Assembly (NCBI RefSeq): GCF_000426365.1
Contig: NZ_AUFF01000001.1
Coordinates: 124,001 to 188,000 of the forward strand
DNA: 64,000 nt
Reading direction: 5' to 3'
From: Arenimonas composti TR7-09 = DSM 18010
Lineage (GTDB): Bacteria; Pseudomonadota; Gammaproteobacteria; Xanthomonadales; Xanthomonadaceae
Shown: positions 1 to 8,174 of the stretch, one piece after another
Position numbering within the stretch: position 1 is the first letter of the stretch
How the letters are laid out: every line of letters begins with the position of its first letter
Notes under the pieces: generated by a model
Told to the model about the DNA's origin: nothing
The model's input: only the letters and a program-made list of their open reading frames with translations
Databases searched by the model: none
Program-made: the position numbers and the translations under genes

Positions 1-566
1 AACTCGGGCTGGCGTACGAACTCGTGCCGATCCACGCGCTGCTCAGCGACGATCCGGCGGTGTTCGCCGGCAACCCGGCGCTGAAGCTGCCGGCGCTGCG
101 CGACGGCGATGCGGTGGTCTGGGGCAGCGGCAATGCCTGTCGCTGGCTGGCGCGCCGTGCCGGCGCCGAAGCCGGGGTCGCCTGGCCGGAGGACGCGCGC
201 TCGCCGCTGGCGATGAACGCGCACGAGCTGGTCGCGCACGCGATGGCGGTACAGGTCGAGGTGGTCTTCCACGAGTTCGTCGCGAAACGGCCGCCCGATG
301 CCGCCTCGCACAAGCGCCGCGCCAGCCTGATGAACACGCTCGCCTGGCTCGACGCGCAGCTCGCGACCGTGCGGGCGGAACTGCCGGCCGCGCGATTGCG
401 CTGGCTGGAAGCGGCGCTGTTCTGCCTGCTCGAGCACCTGCCGTTCCGCAATCCGGTCGACATGAGGCCGTGGCCGCGCCTGCGCGCCTTCGTCGCCGAA
501 TGGGGCGCGCGGCCATCGGCGCTGGCGACCCCGTACGTTTTCGACCCGCCGCCTGCGGCGGCCTGA
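1..566 (+). CDS. Glutathione S-transferase-like protein, 5' truncated by window edge
   Basis: The reading frame is open from the first bases of the window, so the true start lies upstream; the first visible residues read LGLAYELVPI. That string, followed by NPALKLPALRDGDAVVWGS, matches the end of the thioredoxin-like N-terminal domain of GSTs (the cis-Pro/LPAL region and the glutathione-contacting segment). The rest is an all-helical C-terminal domain ending FDPPPAAA. The first 15-20 residues, which would hold the catalytic Ser/Tyr/Cys, are missing, so the class cannot be assigned. A GTG at 24 could be mistaken for the start, but it is internal to the fold. The gene sits 35 bases before the efflux gene and may share its transcript. 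Confidence 0.72.
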   Translation, partial: LGLAYELVPIHALLSDDPAVFAGNPALKLPALRDGDAVVWGSGNACRWLARRAGAEAGVAWPEDARSPLAMNAHELVAHAMAVQVEVVFHEFVAKRPPDAASHKRRASLMNTLAWLDAQLATVRAELPAARLRWLEAALFCLLEHLPFRNPVDMRPWPRLRAFVAEWGARPSALATPYVFDPPPAAA

Positions 567-601
567 CCCCCGTTTCACCCCGTTCCGGAAAGGATGCCGG
601 C

Positions 602-1864
602 ATGAGCGCCGTGACCCCGCCGATTTCCCGCCGCCGGCTGGCGCTGGTCCTCGCCGCGCTGGCGATGTTCGGGCCGTTCTCGATCGACACCGTGTTCCCC
701 GCCTTCGCGGTGATGGCGCGCGACCTCGGCGTCGGCAAGGTGGCGATGCAGCAGACGATCAGCGTCTACCTGCTGGGCTATGCGGCGATGTCGCTTTTCC
801 ACGGGCCGATCTCCGATGCGATCGGGCGGCGTCGGGTGCTGATCGCCGGTGTCGTGGTGTTCACCGCCGCCTCGGTCGGCGCGGCGCTGGCGCCGGACAT
901 GCCGACGATGCTGGTGTTCCGCGCGCTGCAGGGCCTGAGCGCCGGCGTCGGCCTGATCGTCGGCCGCGCGGTGATCCGCGACGTGCTGCAGGGCGACGAT
1001 GCGCAGCGGCTGATGAGCCAGGTGTCGATGATCTTCTCGATCGCGCCGGCGATCGCGCCGGTCATCGGCGGCTGGATCCTCGGCGCCGGCAACTGGCACC
1101 TGATCTTCTGGTTCCTCGCGGCCTTCGGCGTGCTGCTGTTCTTCGCGACCTGGCTGTGGCTGCCGGAGACGCATCCGGCGAATGCGCGGATGCCGTTCGC
1201 GCCGGTCGAGCTGGCGCGTGGTTACGGGACGATGCTCGGCAACCGCACCTTCCGCCTGCTCGCGCTGGCCGGCACCCTGAACTTCGGTGCGCTGTTCCTG
1301 TACATCGCCTCGGCGCCGGCGTTCGTGCTCGACATCCTGAAGCTCGGCGAGCAGGACTTCGGCTGGTTCTTCGCGCCGACCATCGGCGGCATGATGCTCG
1401 GCGCCTGGCTCAGCGGCCGCGCCGCCGGGCGGGTCAGCGGCCGCCGCCTGGTCGAGAGCGGTTTCGCCTGCTGCGCGGTCGCCGCGGCCTACAACATCAC
1501 TTACAACGCACTGACCGATGCGCAGTCGCTGCCCTGGGCGGTGTTGCCGACGGCGATGTGCGCGTTCGGCATCGCCCTCGTGTTCCCGATCGTGACGCTT
1601 GCCCTGCTCGACATGTACCCGCGCCAGCGCGGCGGCGCCTCGTCGATGCAGGCCTTCATCGGCCTGCTGTCGAACGCCGCGATCGCCGGCCTGCTGTCAC
1701 CACTGGTCAGCGGCGACCCACTGCGGCTGGCGATCACCTCGGCCTGCTTCACCGCCGCCGCCTGGGGCCTGTGGCGCTGGTACGTCGTGCACAGCGCCCG
1801 GCACCCGCATGTGCCGGATCCGGACCCGAACATCGCGCGGCACGAGCCGACGCAGGAACTGTAG
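602..1864 (+). CDS. Bcr/CflA-type MFS multidrug efflux transporter
   Basis: The 420-residue protein is a 12-helix major facilitator antiporter of the inner membrane. Helix 1 carries GPFSIDTVFPAF. The MFS motif A (GPISDAIGRRRVL, residues 68-80) follows helix 2, and RALQGLSAG plus GRAVIRD (121-127) are typical of the drug/H+ Bcr/CflA subfamily, which exports bicyclomycin, chloramphenicol or other small molecules. The substrate here cannot be told. The frame extends upstream, but the ATG at 602 has a purine-rich ribosome site (GGAAAGGA) and begins a normal N-terminus. The TAG stop (1862-1864) lies inside the left arm of the adjacent inverted repeat. Confidence 0.85.
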   Translation: MSAVTPPISRRRLALVLAALAMFGPFSIDTVFPAFAVMARDLGVGKVAMQQTISVYLLGYAAMSLFHGPISDAIGRRRVLIAGVVVFTAASVGAALAPDMPTMLVFRALQGLSAGVGLIVGRAVIRDVLQGDDAQRLMSQVSMIFSIAPAIAPVIGGWILGAGNWHLIFWFLAAFGVLLFFATWLWLPETHPANARMPFAPVELARGYGTMLGNRTFRLLALAGTLNFGALFLYIASAPAFVLDILKLGEQDFGWFFAPTIGGMMLGAWLSGRAAGRVSGRRLVESGFACCAVAAAYNITYNALTDAQSLPWAVLPTAMCAFGIALVFPIVTLALLDMYPRQRGGASSMQAFIGLLSNAAIAGLLSPLVSGDPLRLAITSACFTAAAWGLWRWYVVHSARHPHVPDPDPNIARHEPTQEL

Positions 1865-2255
1865 TTCGTGGTTCGTACGAGGTACGAGGTAGGAAAGGCG
1901 GACGCGGGCGTTGGGCGGATTCGCAGCTCGTCCCGGCCCGCCGCGTGCCAGGCTTCGGCCATGGAACGCTCGCTGGTCTACGCGAAATCGGTAGGTTGGG
2001 TTCGCGAATCCAGGCGCGAGAAGATCCAGTTCCTTTCGATCGCGCACGTTTCCCTCGCGGAACTGCACACCCAGCTTCTGCTCTGCTGCCGCATCGAATG
2101 GCTCGACGCGCGGGAAGCGGAGCCGGCCTTCGCCCTCGCTGACGAGGTCGGGCGAATGCTCACCGTGCTCCGCCGGAAGTGGAGCGCCCCGGATCCCGCC
2201 GGGTGAGTCACCCGCGAGCGCCGCCTGCCTCGTACCTCGTACGAACTACGAACTG
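1862..2255. repeat. Heptad-periodic inverted-repeat element (family B, copy 1) enclosing a four-helix-bundle gene remnant
   Basis: Left arm 1862-1893 reads as 7-nt units GTTCGTG, GTTCGTA, CGAGGTA, CGAGGTA. Right arm 2228-2255 is its reverse complement (CGTACCTCGTACGAACTACG and neighbours). Between the arms is about 330 bases holding a decayed four-helix-bundle gene. The arms supply the TAG stop of the efflux gene on the left and the TAG stop of the minus-strand Rieske gene (2246-2248) on the right, so the element fills the whole gap between two convergent genes. A second family-B element without cargo lies at 10744-10889. Confidence 0.8.
1868..2206 (+). pseudogene. Degenerate four-helix-bundle (23S rRNA intervening-sequence-type) protein
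   Basis: The open frame from a GTG inside the repeat arm could encode 112 residues. The second half matches four-helix-bundle/IVP proteins closely: RESRREKIQFLSIAHVSLAE followed by LHTQLLLCCRIEWL and a final ADEVGRMLTVLRRKW helix. The upstream part retains a worn helix-1 signature (CQASAMERSLVYAKS, compare VWQxxMxLxxxVYxxT), but the usual segment up to SIPSNIAEG, about 30 residues, is absent; the frame jumps straight to VGWVRES. An ATG at 1961 is another possible start. The protein is therefore internally deleted and probably non-functional, or at most a shortened variant. Family function is poorly known: related proteins are encoded in 23S rRNA insertions, and similar pentameric bundles (Avd) accompany diversity-generating retroelements. 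Confidence 0.6.
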
Positions 2256-3322
2256 CCTTCCCGGTAGGCACCGCGAAGCAGCTCCTGGAAGTGGAACAGC
2301 GCGTTCTCGCGCAGCGGATTCAGCCGCCCGGGCACGTACGAGCCGGATGCCAGGCCGCGCTGCACGTGTTCGCAGATCTCGATGTCCTCGTCCTGCACCT
2401 GGTGGGCGAAGTCGTGGTCGGCCTGCTTGCGGGCTTCCCATTCCTCGCCTTCGCCGGCGGCGTAGTAGTAGTCGAACTCGACGACGCAGCGCTCCGGCCC
2501 GAGCGGCAGCACGCGATTGGTCTGCAGCCTTCCCGGCAGCAGGTTGAGCATCGTGTTCGGGTAGATGAAGTAGTAGAGCGCGTCGCCGTCGCCGTAGAGG
2601 GCGTCGTCGCTCTCCAGCGGGCTGTACTGGTACGAGAACCAGTCGCCGCACTCGGTGACGTACTGGCGGTAGTCGAGCAGGCTGTTGAGCCCCGGGTGGA
2701 TGTGCGGGACGTGGTAGCCCTCGAGATAGTTGTCGCAGTACACCTTCCAGTTGCAGGCGACCTCGTAGCGGTGGCGCCGGTGGAAGCCGAAGTCCTTCGG
2801 CGACAGCGTGCGCAGCGGATCGTCGAAGCCCCTGGTGAAGGCCGCGAAGTCCGGCGCGCCGTCGCCGGCGACGAAGATCAGCCCATGCCAGACGCCGACC
2901 CGCAGCTCCGGCAGGCGCACCTGGGCCATGTCGAAATCCTTCGTGTCCTTCATTTCCGGAGCGCTGCGCAACACGCCCTCGAGGGTGTAGGTCCAGCCGT
3001 GGTACTTGCAGCGCAGCGCCTTCGCGCCCTTGCCGTCGCAAAGCGCCAGCGGGCCGGCGCGGTGGCGGCAGACGTTGTGGTAGGCGCGCAGCGTGCCGGC
3101 GGTATCGCGGATCACCACCACCGGCAGCCCGGCGAGGTCGGTGACGACGTGGTCGCCGACCCCGGCGAGTGCCGATTCGTGGCCGACCAGCTGCCAGCTG
3201 CGCGCGAACACCGCGCGGCGGTCGCGCTCGAGCATCGCCTCGCCGGTGTAGAACGCCGCCGGCAGCGCGAGGGCGTGGTCGAGCGTCTGCGGTGCGAGCG
3301 GATCGGGCAGGCGGGGATTCAT
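2246..3322 (-). CDS. Rieske non-heme iron oxygenase, alpha-subunit type
   Basis: The 358-residue protein has an N-terminal Rieske [2Fe-2S] domain with C85-x-H87 and C105-x2-H108 (CKYHGWTY). The SRPBCC-fold catalytic domain carries the mononuclear iron site: NYLEGYHVPHIHPG places ligands at H204 and H209 with E201 nearby, and a late acidic QDEDIEICEHVQRGL helix probably holds the third ligand. This layout resembles choline/carnitine monooxygenase-type and other single-component-alpha enzymes, which need a separate reductase. None is encoded nearby, so the substrate is unknown. The ATG at 3322 is preceded by AGGAG. The stop codon is contributed by the neighbouring repeat arm. Confidence 0.85.
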   Translation of the reverse strand: MNPRLPDPLAPQTLDHALALPAAFYTGEAMLERDRRAVFARSWQLVGHESALAGVGDHVVTDLAGLPVVVIRDTAGTLRAYHNVCRHRAGPLALCDGKGAKALRCKYHGWTYTLEGVLRSAPEMKDTKDFDMAQVRLPELRVGVWHGLIFVAGDGAPDFAAFTRGFDDPLRTLSPKDFGFHRRHRYEVACNWKVYCDNYLEGYHVPHIHPGLNSLLDYRQYVTECGDWFSYQYSPLESDDALYGDGDALYYFIYPNTMLNLLPGRLQTNRVLPLGPERCVVEFDYYYAAGEGEEWEARKQADHDFAHQVQDEDIEICEHVQRGLASGSYVPGRLNPLRENALFHFQELLRGAYREGSS

Positions 3323-3417
3323 CGCGGCGGCTCCTGGGTGACCAGGCGAGTATCGCGCCGCGCGTCAGGGTCGGGGAAGCACGTCGCGCTGCCGCTTCGG
3401 CGGATTCCGGAATCGAG

Positions 3418-3447
3418 GACGGCCGGCGCATCGCTGCGCCGGCCGTC
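3418..3447 (-). terminator. 13-bp perfect hairpin downstream of M2 peptidase
   Basis: GACGGCCGGCGCA (3418-3430), loop TCGC, then the exact reverse complement ending at 3447. It starts 18 bases after the stop of the minus-strand M2 peptidase and upstream of the Rieske gene on the same strand. No T-run follows, so it may be a Rho-dependent pause/stop or an mRNA 3' stabiliser rather than a classical intrinsic terminator. Confidence 0.6.
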
Positions 3448-3465
3448 AGGGAGCACGCGCTGTGA

Positions 3466-5529
3466 TCAGGCGTCGGCTTCGTCGTCCGCCGGAGCCGCGT
3501 CCGCCGGAGCGGCGTCGGCGTCGGCGTCGGCCGCATCGGCATCGACGGCGTCGGCCGGCGCGGCCGCGGCGGGCGCTTCGGCCGCCGCCCAGCCGCAGGT
3601 GCGGCCCTGGTTCTGCTGCACCAGCCACTCCTGCAGCGGCGCGAAGTATTCCAGCACCGCCGAGGCGTCCATCTGCTCGCCGCCGGTCAGTTCCTTCAGC
3701 GTCTGCTGCCACGGCTGCGAGGCGCCGCGCTGCATCATCGCCCAGTAACGGCGACCCGCTTCCGCGTTGTCGGCGAAGTTGCAGGTGTACAGCGGGCCCT
3801 GGTGGCCGGCGGCGTCGCACAGCGCCTTGTAGAACTGGAACTGCAGCACGTGCGAGAGGAAGTAGCGCGTGTACGGGGTGTTGCCCGGCACGTGGTACTT
3901 CGCGCCCGCGTCGAAGAAGTCCTCGCCGCGCGCCTCGACCGGCGCCACGCCCTGGTACTTCGCCTTCAGCTCCCACCACGCGGCGTTGTAGCGGTCCGGG
4001 CTGATCGAGCCGTCGAACACGCCCCAGCGCCAGCGGTCGATCATCAGGCCGAAGGGCAGGAAGGCGACCTTCGACAGCGCCATGCGCATCTGCGAGTTGA
4101 TCACCGCCTCCTGGCTGACGGCCGGCTTGTCGACCAGGCCGATCGAGGCCAGGTATTCCGGGGTCATCGACAGCACGATGGTGTCGCCGATCGCCTCGTG
4201 GAAGCCGTCGTGCGCGCCGTTCTGGAACAGCGGCGTCTGGCCATGGTAGGCGAGGTAGTAATAGATGTGGCCGAGTTCGTGATAGATCGTGGTGAGCTCT
4301 TCCTCGTTCGGCTTGATGCACATCTTGATGCGCACGTCCTCGCCGACGGTGTCCATCGGCCAGGCGCTGGCGTGGCAGACGACGTCGCGGTCGCGCGGCT
4401 GCACCAGCATCGACTTCTCCCAGAACGACTCGGGCAGCTGCGGCATGCCCAGGCCGGTGTAGAAGCTCTCGGCGAGGCGGGTCATGCGCGTCGCCATCTC
4501 GATGTCGGCCTTGCGCTCGAGCTCGACCTGCTGCGCCGGCGTCAGCCGCATGAAGCCGCCCGCACGCGCGGCGAGCTCGTTGAGGATGCCGTCGCGCTGG
4601 CGCTGCAGGGCGCCGGTGATGTCGAGGCTGCCGACGCCCTCGTAGGGCTGCAGCAGCGGCCACAGGTTCGACCAGTCCTGCTGCCACAGGTTGCCGGTGA
4701 GGTGGGCCGGGATCATGCCGTCGACCGAGCCGCGCTCGCCGTATTTCTCCTCGAGCTTGCCGCGGGTGTAGCACTGCAGCTGCTCGTACAGCGGCTGCAC
4801 CTGGCCCCACAGGCGGTCGGCCTCGGCCTGGAAGTCCTCGGCCGGCATGTCGTAGCCGGCGCGCCAGACCTCGCCGGTGTTGGCGAAGCCCATCTCGCGG
4901 GCACCTTCGTTGGTCAGCTCGACGAAGCGCTGGTACTTCTCGCGCATCGGGATCGAGATCGTGTGCCAGCCTTCCCAGGCCGCGCGCATCTCGTCGTAGC
5001 TGCTGCTCTCGGTCGCCGCGAGCACTTCGCTGATCTCGCCGATGTCCATGCAGTCGTCGCCCGACTTGCCCGGCGGGCACCACTTGCCGGCGCCGTACAT
5101 GCCGCCGAGTTCGCTGGCGAGGTTGGAGAGTTCGTTGAGCCTGGCCGGATCGCGCGGTGCCGGCATCGAGGCGCCGGTCTTGATCAGCAGCAGCGAGCGC
5201 GCGGTCTCCGGCGACAGGCCGTTGCCGTCGTAGCGCTTGGCCTGTTCGATGAAGGCGTTGAGCTGGGTCAGCCAGCGCTCGTTGGCGGCCGCCTCGACGC
5301 GCTGGCTGTCGTCGTTGATGTAGGTCGCGCCGAGCCAGGCCGCCGAGCTGAACTCCGGCGTCATCTTCTTCAGGGTCTCGTTGGCGCGGGCGACGAAGGC
5401 GTCGGCCGACTCGTTTTCGGTGCCGCCGCCGGTGGTTCCGTCGCCGGTCCGGTTGGCCGGGCCGCAGGCGGCGAGGGACAGCAGACCGGTGGAAATCGCG
5501 AGCGCGAGCAGGGCGCGGTGGGCTTTCAC
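3466..5529 (-). CDS. M2 family peptidyl-dipeptidase (ACE-like), predicted lipoprotein
   Basis: A 687-residue zinc metallopeptidase of the angiotensin-converting-enzyme family, predicted to release C-terminal dipeptides in the periplasm. The GTG at 5529 is chosen because it follows GGAG and opens a lipoprotein signal ([18 protein letters not shown]) with lipobox L19-A-A-C22. The zinc site is HELGH (417-421) with the third ligand E445 in HEAIGD, the same 24-residue spacing as in ACE. Chloride/substrate segments such as [22 protein letters not shown] are recognisable. The C-terminus ends in an unusual Ala/Asp/Pro tail of roughly 40 residues encoded by GCGTCGGC-type repeats; it is likely disordered and is not part of the peptidase fold. 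The frame is open further upstream, but that part lacks family features. Confidence 0.9.
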   Translation of the reverse strand: MKAHRALLALAISTGLLSLAACGPANRTGDGTTGGGTENESADAFVARANETLKKMTPEFSSAAWLGATYINDDSQRVEAAANERWLTQLNAFIEQAKRYDGNGLSPETARSLLLIKTGASMPAPRDPARLNELSNLASELGGMYGAGKWCPPGKSGDDCMDIGEISEVLAATESSSYDEMRAAWEGWHTISIPMREKYQRFVELTNEGAREMGFANTGEVWRAGYDMPAEDFQAEADRLWGQVQPLYEQLQCYTRGKLEEKYGERGSVDGMIPAHLTGNLWQQDWSNLWPLLQPYEGVGSLDITGALQRQRDGILNELAARAGGFMRLTPAQQVELERKADIEMATRMTRLAESFYTGLGMPQLPESFWEKSMLVQPRDRDVVCHASAWPMDTVGEDVRIKMCIKPNEEELTTIYHELGHIYYYLAYHGQTPLFQNGAHDGFHEAIGDTIVLSMTPEYLASIGLVDKPAVSQEAVINSQMRMALSKVAFLPFGLMIDRWRWGVFDGSISPDRYNAAWWELKAKYQGVAPVEARGEDFFDAGAKYHVPGNTPYTRYFLSHVLQFQFYKALCDAAGHQGPLYTCNFADNAEAGRRYWAMMQRGASQPWQQTLKELTGGEQMDASAVLEYFAPLQEWLVQQNQGRTCGWAAAEAPAAAAPADAVDADAADADADAAPADAAPADDEADA

Positions 5530-5614
5530 GGGAGGCACTCCAGGACGGGAAACGCAGGGAGCGGGCAGGCTAGACCCGTCGCAGGCCGGCCGCAAGGGCG
5601 CGCCACCCCCGCGC

Positions 5615-6088
5615 TCAGGGCATCCCGATCGCGGCCAGGAAGGCGCGCGCGTCCTCGGCATCCCGCTCGAACCAGGCCTGCGTCGAACCGAGGCGGAAGG
5701 TGTAGCCCCAGGCGTCCATGTCGGCCATCAGGCGCGCGCTGCCGACGCCGGGAAGACGCGCGGCGAGGAGGATCTGCAGGCAGCAGGCGGCGTCCTCCTC
5801 GGGCACCGAGTCGGTGGCATCGGTATGCACCGCGGCACGCCGCTCGGGCGGCATCACCAGCAGGTGGCAGGCCTCGTGCAGCAGCGAATGCACCGGCGTG
5901 TCGGCACGGGCGTGGACCGTCGTGCCGATCAGCCCGGCCTCGTCCTCGCCCCAGTAGCTGCCCGGAATCACCTCGCCATCGGCCACCTGCACGAGCTGCA
6001 GTCCATAGGCCTCGAGCAGCGCCCGCGGCGCCTCGAAGCCGATGTCGCGCAGTCGCAGCACGTCGGCACCCGGGGCGGCGGCGCTCAT
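5615..6088 (-). CDS. Conserved small protein with HExxH motif, possible metallopeptidase-like
   Basis: I do not recognise a named family. The 157-residue protein has no signal peptide or membrane segment. Its centre contains SLLHEACHLLVMPPERR, with HEACH at 71-75, and an acidic cluster EED (97-99) about 23 residues later, the arrangement expected for a gluzincin-type zinc site. The following CCLQILLAARLPG helix and FRLGSTQAWFERD segment look like a real conserved fold. It lies between minE and the M2 peptidase on the same strand, separated from minE by a repeat element. Function is unassigned; a zincin role is inference from one motif. Confidence 0.7.
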   Translation of the reverse strand: MSAAAPGADVLRLRDIGFEAPRALLEAYGLQLVQVADGEVIPGSYWGEDEAGLIGTTVHARADTPVHSLLHEACHLLVMPPERRAAVHTDATDSVPEEDAACCLQILLAARLPGVGSARLMADMDAWGYTFRLGSTQAWFERDAEDARAFLAAIGMP

Positions 6089-6118
6089 CGGGCAACGAAA
6101 ATGCAGGAAGGAGAAGCC

Positions 6119-6222
6119 GCGGACGAGCGCGGACGAACACGGATCAAGCCGAAGCAGGATTGAATTGCTCTTGCCGTATCCGTGTTCATCCGCGCTCGTC
6201 CGCCTTCATCCGTGTCGGACGC
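6119..6222. repeat. Inverted-repeat element (family C, 10-nt periodic)
   Basis: Left arm 6119-6144 and right arm 6178-6203 are reverse complements at 25 of 26 positions. The right side reads as 10-nt units TCCGTGTTCA, TCCGCGCTCG, TCCGCCTTCA, TCCGTGTCGG. The central loop of about 33 bases is relatively AT-rich (caggattgaattgctcttgc). The element fills most of the gap between minE and the HExxH gene, both on the minus strand. Confidence 0.75.
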
Positions 6223-6265
6223 TCTCTGCCGGCAGCACCCACGCCACCCGGTTTCCCGGCGAGGA

Positions 6266-6535
6266 TCAGCCGGCCGCCGGCGCCGGCTTGTCGGGCAGGG
6301 TGACCGAGATGTCGAGCAGCTCGCTGTCGCCGTCCTTGTGCAGGTCGACCTTGACCGCCTCGGCGTCGATGTTGATGTACTTGCGGATGACCTCGAGCAG
6401 CTCGCGCTGCAGCACCGGCAGGTAGTCGGGGGCGTTGCGGGCGCGCCGTTCCTGCTGGATCAGGATCTGCAGCCGGTCCTTCGCCACGCTGGCGGTGTTC
6501 TGGTTGCGCCGGGTCAGGAAGTCGAAGATGCCCAT
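6266..6535 (-). CDS. minE: MinE, topological specificity factor for cell division
   Basis: The 89-residue length is normal for MinE. The N-terminal [12 protein letters not shown] segment is the membrane-binding and MinD-contact region, followed by [13 protein letters not shown], the anti-MinCD helix that stimulates MinD ATPase and restricts the MinCD inhibitor to the poles. The C-terminal half ([14 protein letters not shown], then [19 protein letters not shown]) is the dimeric topological-specificity domain. It is the last gene of a minus-strand GNAT-minC-minD-minE operon, two bases after minD. The tail PDKPAPAAG is Ala/Pro-rich. Confidence 0.97.
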   Translation of the reverse strand: MGIFDFLTRRNQNTASVAKDRLQILIQQERRARNAPDYLPVLQRELLEVIRKYINIDAEAVKVDLHKDGDSELLDISVTLPDKPAPAAG

Positions 6536-6537
6536 GC

Positions 6538-7347
6538 CTAGCCTCCGAACATCTTGGCGAAGAAGCCCTTCTTCTCCACCGTGGTGAAGCGCATCGGCCG
6601 GTCCTCGCCGAGGATGCGCGCGACCGCGTCGGTATAGGCCTGGCCGGCCGCCGACGCGTCGTCGAGGATCACCGGCACGCCGGCGTTCGAGCTCTGCAGG
6701 ACTTCCGGCGATTCCGGGATCACGCCGACCACGTCGAGGCCGAGGATCTCCTGCACGTCCTTGATCGACAGCATCTCGCCCTTCTCGACGCGGGCCGGGT
6801 TGTAGCGGGTCAGCAGCAGGTGTTCCTTGACCCGTTCGCCGGCCTCGGCCTTCTTCGTCTTGCTGGCGAGCAGGCCGAGGATGCGGTCGGAGTCGCGCAC
6901 CGAGCTCACCTCCGGGTTCACCACGACCACCGCGCGGTCTGCGAAGTACATCGCCAGGAACGCGCCTTTCTCGATGCCGGCCGGGCTGTCGCAGACGATG
7001 AAGTCGAAGCCCTCGTCGGCGAGGTCCTTCAGCACCTTCTCCACGCCTTCCTTCGTCAGCGCGTCCTTGTCGCGGGTCTGCGAGGCGGCGAGCACGTACA
7101 GGTTCTCGAAGCGCTTGTCCTTGATCAGCGCCTGGCGCAGGTTGGCCTCGCCGTTGACGACGTTGACGAAGTCGTAAACGACGCGCCGCTCGCAGCCCAT
7201 GATCAGGTCGAGGTTGCGCAGGCCGACGTCGAAGTCGATCACCGCCGTCTTCTTTCCGGCCCGTGCCAGGCCACAGGCGAGGGAAGCACTGGTCGTGGTC
7301 TTGCCGACGCCGCCCTTGCCCGAGGTCACCACGATGATTTCAGCCAA
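6538..7347 (-). CDS. minD: MinD, septum-site-determining membrane ATPase
   Basis: A 269-residue deviant-Walker ATPase: [10 protein letters not shown] at 9-18 with the signature lysine K11, switch I region [10 protein letters not shown] around 38-47, and switch [10 protein letters not shown]. The C-terminal [12 protein letters not shown] (258-269) is the amphipathic membrane-targeting helix that anchors ATP-bound dimers. MinD recruits MinC and is released by MinE, giving pole-to-pole oscillation. The gene lies 50 bases after minC and two bases before minE, consistent with one transcript. Confidence 0.97.
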   Translation of the reverse strand: MAEIIVVTSGKGGVGKTTTSASLACGLARAGKKTAVIDFDVGLRNLDLIMGCERRVVYDFVNVVNGEANLRQALIKDKRFENLYVLAASQTRDKDALTKEGVEKVLKDLADEGFDFIVCDSPAGIEKGAFLAMYFADRAVVVVNPEVSSVRDSDRILGLLASKTKKAEAGERVKEHLLLTRYNPARVEKGEMLSIKDVQEILGLDVVGVIPESPEVLQSSNAGVPVILDDASAAGQAYTDAVARILGEDRPMRFTTVEKKGFFAKMFGG

Positions 7348-7397
7348 TGTCGTTCTCCGTGACGCTTTGTCGCGCCGGTCCGGCGCGGTTGTGGGTT

Positions 7398-8171
7398 TCA
7401 GTCGAGCTGCTCGATCAGCAGCTTGTCATTCTCGAGGCGGATCTGCACCGGTTTGCCGACCAGTTCCGGCGGGATCTCCTCGAGCACCTTGTAGTGGCCC
7501 GCGACGGCGACCAGCTCGGCATGGAACTCGCGGCAGAAGATCCGCGCACTGGTGAGCCCGGAGGCACCGGCGAGGGCGCGGCCGCGCAGGGCGCCGTAGA
7601 CGTGGATGCTGCCGTCGGCGATGACCTCGGCACCGGCGCCGACCGTCGCCAGGATCGTCAGGTCGCGGTCCTGGGCGTAGACCTGCTGGCCGGAGCGCAC
7701 CGGCTGCAGCTGGATCGGCCCGGGTTCGGCGCGCGCGGCAGCCGGCGGCGCTGCCGCGGGTGCCGGGGCCGGGGCCTCGACCGCGCGCGGCGGCGGCGCG
7801 GCTTCGGCGGCGGCCTCGCCCTCGCGTTCGTAAGCGGCGCGGAACTTCGCCAGCAGCGGCAGGCCGAGCTGCTCGGCGAGCGCCTCGACCTCGCGGGTGC
7901 CGTAGGCCAGCGCGACCGGGATCACGCCGGCCCCGTGCAGCGCGTCGAGCAGCCGCTTCGCCTCGGCGGCGCCGGGACAGCGGCTGAGGCCGCCGAAATC
8001 GACGATCACCGCCGCGCGCGCGAAGAGCTTCGGGGCCCGCCGCACGCGCTCGGCCATTTCTTCGGCCAGCCGGTCCGGGTCGAGCTCGCGGATCCGCAGG
8101 TTGGCGATGCCGACCTGGCCGAACTTGAGGTCGCCGGCCTGTTCGTAGTTGACGCCCGTGTTCGCCGCCAT
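7398..8171 (-). CDS. minC: MinC, septum-site-determining FtsZ inhibitor
   Basis: A 257-residue protein. The N-terminal domain (about 1-110) is the FtsZ-inhibiting half. A Pro/Ala-rich linker ([20 protein letters not shown]) joins it to the right-handed beta-helix C-terminal domain with the typical QVYAQDRDLTILATVGAGAE and YGALRGRALAG runs that dimerise and bind MinD. The start is the ATG at 8171, three bases after the GNAT stop, which suggests translational coupling. The final LENDKLLIEQLD is intact. Confidence 0.95.
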   Translation of the reverse strand: MAANTGVNYEQAGDLKFGQVGIANLRIRELDPDRLAEEMAERVRRAPKLFARAAVIVDFGGLSRCPGAAEAKRLLDALHGAGVIPVALAYGTREVEALAEQLGLPLLAKFRAAYEREGEAAAEAAPPPRAVEAPAPAPAAAPPAAARAEPGPIQLQPVRSGQQVYAQDRDLTILATVGAGAEVIADGSIHVYGALRGRALAGASGLTSARIFCREFHAELVAVAGHYKVLEEIPPELVGKPVQIRLENDKLLIEQLD

Positions 8172-8174
8172 GCC

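Noticed and set aside
1868..2206. Intact four-helix-bundle gene
   Set aside because: The conserved middle segment (about 30 residues before the ESRREK helix) is missing and the proposed start lies in a repeat arm.
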